DNA of 10,154 nt, from NCBI GenBank assembly GCA_001773975.1, contig MEYI01000008.1:377-10530 (forward strand), in the 5' to 3' direction. Below the pieces are notes generated by a model. The model was given only the letters and a program-made list of their open reading frames with translations, was not told the origin of the DNA and searched no databases. The translations under genes were made by a program, and so were the position numbers. Source of the stretch: Candidatus Azambacteria bacterium RBG_16_47_10. GTDB taxonomy: Bacteria > Patescibacteriota > Minisyncoccia > GWC2-36-17 > WO2-46-25. Positions 1 to 4,535 of the stretch are shown here, piece by piece. Positions within the stretch are counted from its first letter, which is position 1. Every line of letters starts with the position of its first letter.

Positions 1-531
1 GGCATCCACAACGATCTTTATCTGGGGCACCTGCCTGTTCTGTGCGAGAAAATCAGCGTAGCGTGAGAGATAATCAACTTGCTTGACGACAAACGATGAT
101 GGCATGCGTTCCGTACGGACTTCCCAATCTGATGACGCAAGTACCTTTTCCTTGATCTCAGGAAGTCCACTTTCCTCGCCGATCGGCATCGCCTCTTTCC
201 CCACGATCTTAAGTCCGTTATATTGCGGCGGATTATGAGATGCGGTCACCATGATGCCTCCATCCACCTTCGCATCGTATGCGGCAAAATAATACATAGG
301 GGTCGTTGCCGCCCCGATATCAATGATCTCTGCAACTCCGCCATCTTCGAGTCCCGCAATCACCGCTTCTTTAATAGTGACCGATGAATGGCGCTCATCC
401 ATCGCGACGAGCATCGTTTTTGCCCCAAGAAATTCCGCAGTCGCGCGGGCAATGCGGTATGCCGCCTGCTCATCGAATTCCTGCGGATACAGCCCTCGCA
501 CGTCGTATGCCTTGAAAATAGATTGATTCAT
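1..531 (-). CDS. manB: Phosphomannomutase/phosphoglucomutase, N-terminal part (runs off left edge)
   Basis: Alpha-D-phosphohexomutase, which interconverts hexose 1-phosphate and 6-phosphate (mannose and/or glucose) in the cytoplasm to feed nucleotide-sugar and glycan synthesis. Reading leftward from the ATG at 531-529 gives 177 codons with no stop, so the gene continues past base 1. The family's usual length is about 450-470 residues, so roughly the first 40% is present. Visible motifs are the N-terminal KAYDVRG (residues 7-13), MDERHSS (44-50, the position of the usual GRDxRxSS loop), and the active-site TASHNP (96-101), whose Ser98 should be the phosphoserine, followed by QYNGLKI (103-109). 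The metal-binding DGDxDR loop lies off-window. The gene is 94 bp downstream of the yvcK-like gene on the same strand. No Shine-Dalgarno is close to the start; a GGAGGG lies about 25 nt away, too far to serve. Mannose versus glucose preference cannot be read from this fragment. Confidence 0.93.
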   Translation of the reverse strand, partial: MNQSIFKAYDVRGLYPQEFDEQAAYRIARATAEFLGAKTMLVAMDERHSSVTIKEAVIAGLEDGGVAEIIDIGAATTPMYYFAAYDAKVDGGIMVTASHNPPQYNGLKIVGKEAMPIGEESGLPEIKEKVLASSDWEVRTERMPSSFVVKQVDYLSRYADFLAQNRQVPQIKIVVDA

Positions 532-537
532 AAAAAT

Positions 538-546
538 ACAATACCA
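538..546 (-). promoter_or_regulatory. Possible extended -10 giving a leaderless start for the phosphomutase gene
   Basis: On the minus strand TGG is followed by TATTGT (543-538, 4 of 6 matches to TATAAT), then six bases, then the ATG at 531. Transcription would start at or next to the A of the ATG. No recognisable -35 lies 17 bp upstream (ACACCA). The rest of 532-625 shows no hairpin terminator after yvcK, so readthrough from yvcK is equally possible. Confidence 0.33.
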
Positions 547-625
547 CAAATTGCCCTCCCTGGTGTAGATGCATGGTGATCTGGGTGCAAAGATTTTATC
601 TCCATTCTTTTTTACTTTAACTCCG

Positions 626-1648
626 TTAAATGATCTTCTGAATAATGTCCTTATTCTCTTCTATCTCCGATATAAACATGATGATCTTCGCCAGTTTCTC
701 AAAATCATGGCGTATGAATGCTCTGTATTTTGCAAGCATATCCGCCTTTGCATACCGCTGCGGAACAGTGCTGAGCAGATCGGTAACAAGCACTTTATAA
801 CTCCGCTCCGTCCTGTCTTCTTTCGCGAAGGGAACAAGAAATTCGCGCTTCTTACCGTACTTCTGCACAAGAGTACTTGTCGGCTTTTTCCCGTTGAACG
901 TGACAAAATCAATTCTGTCTCCGCCAAGATATCCGTTGATCACATCGGCATAATCATCAAGTGTGAACTTTTCAGTATGCCCGTTCTTATTAACAAGATT
1001 GCAGTTAAAAATGACCGTTGCTTTCGATGCGCGGATCGCATCGGTAATACCCTCTACAAGTAAATTAGGGATGATGCTGCAATAAAAATTGCCGGGACCG
1101 ATGACGATAATATCCGCCTCTTTTATCTTCTTGATCGCGTGCGCATTCGCACGCGCGCGAGGCTTGAGATACAGCCGTTTAATACCCACGCGCTCAAGCG
1201 CGGAATTATTATTAATAGCGGCCTCCCCTTTGATCGTCGTTCCGTCTTTCAGATCAAGGAATAAATTCACCGCGTCCGCGGTTACCGGAATAACCTCCCC
1301 TTTTACATTCAAAATTTTGACCGCCTCTTTCAAGCCTGCCAAAAATCCTCCGTTTATTTTTTCCAGCGCGCCAAGCAGAAGATTTCCAAAACTATGTCCT
1401 TTCAATGCGCCGTGTTCGAACCGATAATTCATCAGCTGGCGCATCTCGTCGGAAGAATCCGACAATGCCACCAGACACTGGCGAATATCGCCGGGAGGCA
1501 GCACCCCGAGCTCATCGCGCAAAACGCCCGTTGAGCCGCCGTCATCAGCCATGGAAACAATGGCAGAAAGATGTACCGGATGCTTTTTAAGTCCGGACAG
1601 CAATACGAAACTCCCTGTTCCTCCCCCGATCGTGACAACGTTTTTCAT
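626..1648 (-). CDS. yvcK: YvcK/CofD-like family protein (putative UDP-sugar-binding gluconeogenesis factor)
   Basis: A 340-residue cytoplasmic protein of the YvcK/CofD-like family; B. subtilis YvcK is about 317 residues. Family knowledge: YvcK binds UDP-GlcNAc and is needed for normal carbon use and cell-wall synthesis in Firmicutes, while CofD itself is an archaeal/actinobacterial transferase of F420 synthesis. Seen here: nucleotide-binding GGGTGSFVLLSGLKK (8-22), DDGGSTG (35-41) leading into LGVLPPGDIRQCLVAL (47-62), GHSFGNLLLGAL (84-95), GPGNFYCSIIPNLLV (184-198) and C-terminal IRHDFEKLA (312-320). These fit YvcK better than CofD, and no other F420 gene is nearby. The ATG at 1648-1646 overlaps the upstream TGA as ATGA, so translation is probably coupled to the transporter-hydrolase gene. 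The stop is TAA at 628-626. The usual Firmicute neighbours rapZ and whiA are absent from this window. Family assignment is firm; ligand and role are inferred. Confidence 0.92.
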   Translation of the reverse strand: MKNVVTIGGGTGSFVLLSGLKKHPVHLSAIVSMADDGGSTGVLRDELGVLPPGDIRQCLVALSDSSDEMRQLMNYRFEHGALKGHSFGNLLLGALEKINGGFLAGLKEAVKILNVKGEVIPVTADAVNLFLDLKDGTTIKGEAAINNNSALERVGIKRLYLKPRARANAHAIKKIKEADIIVIGPGNFYCSIIPNLLVEGITDAIRASKATVIFNCNLVNKNGHTEKFTLDDYADVINGYLGGDRIDFVTFNGKKPTSTLVQKYGKKREFLVPFAKEDRTERSYKVLVTDLLSTVPQRYAKADMLAKYRAFIRHDFEKLAKIIMFISEIEENKDIIQKII

Positions 1649-3477
1649 TGATAGTATCTGCTCGTTTCAAATAATTCCTTTGTGATGTTCCAATACCGTT
1701 CATCGCCTTGCAGTTTCTTCCAATACCACCATTCTGAACCCCAAAGATAATATGCATCAAATCCTGTTTCTTTTGCATACTCTATCGTTTCTTTGAAATA
1801 TGTCGGGCTAAATATTTCGTCTTGCTCGTCATTGGTGAGCGCTGAAATATGCTTTGGTCCCCATGGCTCCGCTTGTAATTCGATCACTATGAACGGTTTT
1901 TCCCAATCGCCAAGAATTCGTCGCACCACCTTTTCTTTGAATCGGAAAAAGCTCGGCGCGAGAGGATATTCCACCACGCCGAATTTCGGCCCAATGACCT
2001 TCGGATATACCTTTCGATACATCGTAGTTCCGAACACATCACCGTTTCGTGCGGCCTTATACCACAACCCAAACTCTCCTCCATCTGTCGTTAAAATAGA
2101 ATGGGCGGGATCGAGCGATTTTACTAGCGCAACCTCCTGCTCCAAAAACTGCGGTCCTCTCTCTGGACAATCACCAAACGCGAGGTATGGCTCATTTTCT
2201 ACCTGCCACATTTTTATCGCGGGATTACCCCGATATCGCTCAATAACAGCGGAAAGATATGTGCGCAATGCTTCTTCGCGCTTTTCAGTATCCAGTTCCT
2301 TCGCCCATTGCGGTATATGGCATTCGGGCCATCGTGGCGCCTTCATGCCGAGTGCAAAAACCACGCGCGCTTCCGAACCTGACACTTTTTCAAGCAACCA
2401 ATCTGTCTCAGAAAAATCAAATGAGCCGCGTTCCTTTTCAATATCGTCCCAATACGCAACAAGCCGAACGGCGCGCGGCCGCAATTCGTCGATAAATGCA
2501 GTAAAGTTCTCCTTCCAATCAAGCCCGAGCTCACGGCTGAATTTTTGAGAAAAAGTTGCACCCCATACGATAGGGCGATCAGAAGGAACAGGAATATTGC
2601 GCGCAAAATCAGCGCCCGCAAGCCACACAAAACCAAATCCGATGAGCGTAATAGCAATAAACTTTCCTGCGAGCACTCTTCCCTTAAAATGTTCATTTAA
2701 AAGAAACCATGACGCGATAAAAATAACCGCGTACTTAATGCTCTGTGTTGCTTCAACAAGCGCCGGATGTGCAAGAAAGATCGCGATATTCACCAGCACA
2801 GAACCTGCCGCGGCAACGCCGCGATTTATGACATATAATGTGTGATGCTGTGTGTTGTCGCGGTGGATCGCGGAAAATATGGTACGCCGGAGCGTCGGAA
2901 GCAATAAAAATAATAATACAAACAACACGCCGCCGATCTTCACCCAGAAAAATCCTGCAACAAATGAACTCTCCAAAAATACCTGTTTTGTAAGTGTATT
3001 TGAAAGCCCAAAACAGAGCGCACTCGCGCATGCAAGCAATGCAACGCTTCCCCGTATTTCTTTTTTATCCGACAAAAAAAGCGCAAATCCGCCAAGCACC
3101 AAAAACACAAACCCAATCACGTCCGCAGGTGTTAATGATCCGTCTGGAAAAAACGAACCGATCAACAGCGTCGTAACAGGCGTAATACCGCCGATAAGCA
3201 AAAGAGATTTTGACGCCTCGGTCTTATGCAGTGAAAGGAACAGAAACAACATCGCAAGCAAGAAAAGCGCGCCCGCAATAAGCGCTACACCAATGGTCAT
3301 TGCCGGCAATCCAAAAACCCCGAACGGAATCAATACAACGGCAAACGCCCCCAGCACGCCAAGCCAAAACGTATACGCGGCGGGATTAAAAATACTCCGC
3401 TTCAGGAGCATTTTATCAAACACCGCCGATGCGCCGAGAATTATCTGTGCGATGATCGCAATAGGAAACCAACTCAT
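1645..3477 (-). CDS. EamA/DMT-family transporter fused to a clan GH-A glycoside hydrolase
   Basis: One continuous frame of 610 residues. Residues 1-288 form ten hydrophobic helices (about 1-20, 33-57, 58-83, 89-108, 117-136, 143-164, 171-194, 216-236, 243-260, 269-288) with the EamA-like ending LLNEHFKGRVLAGK into a final helix. After a roughly 12-residue linker, residues 300-610 form a (beta/alpha)8-type hydrolase. It has RLVAYWDDIEKERGSFDF (338-355), WPECHIPQW, MWQVENEP with likely acid/base Glu429, PFIVIELQAEPW with likely nucleophile Glu533 (Glu537 is the alternative), and LWGSEWWYW (578-586). Lys/Arg cluster in loops 1-2, 3-4, 5-6, 7-8 and 9-10, which by the positive-inside rule puts both termini, and so the hydrolase, outside. 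Start choice: an in-frame ATG at 3531 lies inside the upstream terminator hairpin and is rejected; ATG 3483 is too close to the possible -10, so 3477 is preferred. The GH family and substrate are not identifiable by eye; the protein resembles Patescibacteria proteins labelled cellulase-family glycosylhydrolase. Confidence 0.85.
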   Translation of the reverse strand: MSWFPIAIIAQIILGASAVFDKMLLKRSIFNPAAYTFWLGVLGAFAVVLIPFGVFGLPAMTIGVALIAGALFLLAMLFLFLSLHKTEASKSLLLIGGITPVTTLLIGSFFPDGSLTPADVIGFVFLVLGGFALFLSDKKEIRGSVALLACASALCFGLSNTLTKQVFLESSFVAGFFWVKIGGVLFVLLFLLLPTLRRTIFSAIHRDNTQHHTLYVINRGVAAAGSVLVNIAIFLAHPALVEATQSIKYAVIFIASWFLLNEHFKGRVLAGKFIAITLIGFGFVWLAGADFARNIPVPSDRPIVWGATFSQKFSRELGLDWKENFTAFIDELRPRAVRLVAYWDDIEKERGSFDFSETDWLLEKVSGSEARVVFALGMKAPRWPECHIPQWAKELDTEKREEALRTYLSAVIERYRGNPAIKMWQVENEPYLAFGDCPERGPQFLEQEVALVKSLDPAHSILTTDGGEFGLWYKAARNGDVFGTTMYRKVYPKVIGPKFGVVEYPLAPSFFRFKEKVVRRILGDWEKPFIVIELQAEPWGPKHISALTNDEQDEIFSPTYFKETIEYAKETGFDAYYLWGSEWWYWKKLQGDERYWNITKELFETSRYYQ

Positions 3478-3485
3478 ATACATCA

Positions 3486-3494
3486 ATATTACCA
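3486..3494 (-). promoter_or_regulatory. Possible extended -10 for the transporter-hydrolase gene, near-leaderless
   Basis: The minus strand reads TGG then TAATAT (3491-3486), just past the T-run of the preceding terminator. Eight bases separate it from the ATG at 3477, so the transcript would start about 2 nt before that codon. There is no convincing -35 and no Shine-Dalgarno. The same TGTGGTA string precedes the phosphomutase start. Some promoter is expected here because the gene follows a strong terminator. Confidence 0.35.
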
Positions 3495-3510
3495 CAGATC
3501 GTGGCGGAGA

Positions 3511-3545
3511 AAAAAATCCCCCGGCGAACATTTTGTCGCCGGGGG
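3511..3545 (-). terminator. Rho-independent terminator of the 79-residue membrane-protein gene
   Basis: A perfect 10-bp stem pairs CCCCCGGCGA (3518-3527) with TCGCCGGGGG (3536-3545) around an 8-base loop. On the minus strand the stem is followed by A and then TTTTTTT. There is no T-run on the plus-strand side, so it acts leftward. It separates the small gene from the transporter-hydrolase gene. Confidence 0.9.
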
Positions 3546-3565
3546 TGCGGCATCACGCCCTTGCG
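3546..3565 (-). repeat. 3' copy of an imperfect inverted repeat enclosing the small membrane-protein gene
   Basis: TGCGGCA (3546-3552), T, then CACGCCCTTGCG (3554-3565) on the plus strand. It is the reverse complement of 3871-3893 except for a 1-base versus 4-base interruption. In the minus-strand mRNA this copy lies in the 3' UTR and directly abuts the terminator stem. Confidence 0.85.
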
Positions 3566-3571
3566 TGATGC
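3550..3571. repeat. Local palindrome in the 3' UTR with a 7-base tandem duplication
   Basis: GCATCACGC (3550-3558) and GCGTGATGC (3563-3571) form a perfect 9-bp hairpin with a 4-base CCTT loop. The string GCGTGAT is immediately repeated (3563-3569 and 3570-3576), so two registers are partly possible. The palindrome overlaps the 3' copy of the long-range inverted repeat, so the two pairings exclude each other. It has no T-run of its own. Confidence 0.8.
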
Positions 3572-3589
3572 GTGATGCGAAAGAACTAC

Positions 3590-3829
3590 TTAGGCATAGT
3601 GTTTAACACTATACAGAAAGAACAGAAAAATGCTTCCGATAAATACGCCCCAATAGAGCTTTATTGACATTGGGATGTACGGGTCGCGAAGTATTACTGC
3701 GAAATAAAACGATACCAACGCTCCGCAGATAGCTACGATCGATCCCGACGTCACCATGACGTCAAATCCCCCAGCATTTCTCCATTTTCTCTTCAGTGTC
3801 ACAGAAACCTGCCTTATGAATCTTTTCAT
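3590..3829 (-). CDS. Small two-helix membrane protein, function unknown
   Basis: A 79-residue protein that I do not recognise. The N-terminus is strongly basic (K2, R3, R6, K13, R14, K15, R17) and is followed by two hydrophobic segments at about 24-47 and 58-74, joined by a short polar loop (RDPYIPMSIK). Positive-inside logic gives both termini in the cytoplasm. The ATG at 3829 is supported by AAGGAGG at 3847-3841, spaced 11 nt. The gene is a complete single-gene transcription unit: a near-consensus promoter at 3934-3906, a leader of about 70 nt, the gene, an inverted-repeat copy, and a terminator. No neighbour is co-transcribed, so context gives little hint of function. The full set of expression signals and sensible membrane topology argue that it is a real gene. 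Confidence 0.75.
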   Translation of the reverse strand: MKRFIRQVSVTLKRKWRNAGGFDVMVTSGSIVAICGALVSFYFAVILRDPYIPMSIKLYWGVFIGSIFLFFLYSVKHYA

Positions 3830-3840
3830 TCGATGCTGAT

Positions 3841-3847
3841 CCTCCTT
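3841..3847 (-). promoter_or_regulatory. Shine-Dalgarno site of the 79-residue gene
   Basis: AAGGAGG on the minus strand, 11 nt before the ATG at 3829, which is slightly longer than ideal spacing. It fixes the start codon and contrasts with the absence of such a site before most larger genes here. Confidence 0.75.
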
Positions 3848-3870
3848 GATCCTATTTTGTTTTTGTTTCT

Positions 3871-3893
3871 CGCAAGGGCGTGTATGTGCCGCA
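3871..3893 (-). repeat. 5' copy of the inverted repeat enclosing the small membrane-protein gene
   Basis: CGCAAGGGCGTG (3871-3882), TATG, TGCCGCA (3887-3893) on the plus strand. In the minus-strand transcript it begins about 6 nt after the predicted start of transcription and can pair with the copy at 3546-3565 as helices of 7 and 12 bp separated by a 4x1 internal loop. Confidence 0.85.
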
Positions 3894-3905
3894 TTTAAGT
3901 GTCCA

Positions 3906-3934
3906 AGTATACGCTATTGTCGTTGTTCTGTCAA
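3906..3934 (-). promoter_or_regulatory. Strong sigma-70 promoter of the 79-residue gene
   Basis: The minus strand carries TTGACA (3934-3929), a 17-bp spacer, then TATACT (3911-3906): 6/6 and 5/6 matches at ideal spacing. The predicted start of transcription is near 3899, giving a leader of about 70 nt. Positions 3935-3998 further upstream show no other feature I can support. Confidence 0.85.
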
Positions 3935-3998
3935 TAGAGCATTCAAGGACAAAAGAATAGACGCCTCTCTATCTCTATTGTTACACCGCATATAAAGC

Positions 3999-4029
3999 AA
4001 AAAGCGGGGTTTTATTCCCGCTTTTTTTT
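3999..4029. terminator. Hairpin terminator after the 134-residue gene (can work in both directions)
   Basis: AAAAAGCGGG (3999-4008) pairs with CCCGCTTTTT (4017-4026) around an 8-base loop. On the minus strand the GC-rich stem is followed by TTTTT, about 10 bp past the TAG stop at 4036. On the plus strand it is followed by eight T, but no plus-strand gene ends nearby, so its role is leftward. Confidence 0.88.
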
Positions 4030-4035
4030 GAATCG

Positions 4036-4440
4036 CTAAAAAAAATCAAGGTCCTTGCGAATATATTCCGCAACAGCCAGCTCAATCGACGCTTTTCCTA
4101 CCACAAAGAAGTGGCAGTCTTCAGGCCCCATCCGCATTGCAAATGGGCCATCGGAAGCATTTCTGACAGCAGTAGAAATCTTACAGACACCAAGTTGCTT
4201 GCTATAAAATCCCACTCGAAAAGGCACGTCATAAACCTTCGTCTTCGGAACCAAAATGATGTACTTCTTCCATCGAAAATACTTCCGGAGCCAATTAAAC
4301 GCCCCGAGCATCGAAGACCTTGAGGGCTTGAGTTTTTCATCACCCCTGCCCTCAACAAGATTTGACCAGCAGAGGAAAGAACGTATTCTTTCCTTACCGT
4401 ACTCAACATCATCCCATCTCTGCAAAAGAATTGCTCTCAT
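4036..4440 (-). CDS. Hypothetical protein, 134 residues
   Basis: A soluble-looking 134-residue protein that I do not recognise. It has no signal peptide and no clear membrane helix. The middle is basic and aromatic (NWLRKYFRWKK, 49-59), followed by a probable beta strand (YIILVPK, 60-66). The C-terminal half has FRVGFYSKQLGVCKI (74-88), MGPEDCHFFVVGKASIELAVAEYIRKDLDFF (104-134) and three cysteines (24, 86, 109) with no metal-site spacing. A TTG three bases upstream is in frame, but the ATG at 4440 is favoured by AGAGGAGG 8 nt upstream. It has its own near-consensus promoter and a strong terminator, so it is a monocistronic unit just after GH1. The complete set of expression signals is the main reason to believe in it. 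Confidence 0.65.
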   Translation of the reverse strand: MRAILLQRWDDVEYGKERIRSFLCWSNLVEGRGDEKLKPSRSSMLGAFNWLRKYFRWKKYIILVPKTKVYDVPFRVGFYSKQLGVCKISTAVRNASDGPFAMRMGPEDCHFFVVGKASIELAVAEYIRKDLDFF

Positions 4441-4448
4441 CAAAAATA

Positions 4449-4456
4449 CCTCCTCT
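4449..4456 (-). promoter_or_regulatory. Shine-Dalgarno site of the 134-residue gene
   Basis: AGAGGAGG on the minus strand with an 8-nt gap to the ATG at 4440, close to ideal. It selects that ATG over the in-frame TTG at 4443. Confidence 0.8.
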
Positions 4457-4506
4457 GATTTTTATGCGCTATGTTAAAGAGCCGTTACCTTCTTTTATGA
4501 GGACAT

Positions 4507-4535
4507 ATTATACATGAAATATATTAGAAAGTCAA
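4507..4535 (-). promoter_or_regulatory. Strong sigma-70 promoter of the 134-residue gene
   Basis: The minus strand carries TTGACT (4535-4530), 17 bp, then TATAAT (4512-4507): 5/6 and 6/6 matches. Transcription should begin near 4500, giving a leader of about 60 nt. The -35 lies inside the last codons of the GH1 gene (Leu-Thr), and I see no terminator between GH1 and this promoter, so GH1 transcripts may also read into the small gene. Confidence 0.85.

Noticed and set aside
2560..2640. Frameshift or misassembly creating the apparent transporter-hydrolase fusion
   Set aside because: The frame is continuous, and both the last transporter helix and the start of the hydrolase read normally on either side of the linker. 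It still deserves a coverage check, but nothing in the sequence suggests an error.
3484..3531. ATG at 3531 (or at 3483) as the start of the transporter-hydrolase gene
   Set aside because: The 3531 ATG lies within the loop of the upstream terminator hairpin. The 3483 ATG is only 2 bases from the possible -10. The hydrophobic first helix begins at the 3477 ATG.
2852..3568. Long plus-strand open frame opposite the transporter domain (238 codons), and a similar one at 1793-2548
   Set aside because: Both are opposite-strand shadows of the transporter-hydrolase gene, with low-complexity Ser/Asn/Thr-rich products, no motif and no start signals.
3511..3899. A known structured RNA such as RNase P RNA or tmRNA, suggested by paired ends and a length of about 380 nt
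   Set aside because: None of the conserved core strings of RNase P RNA or tmRNA are present, and the interior holds a sensible membrane-protein frame with a Shine-Dalgarno site.
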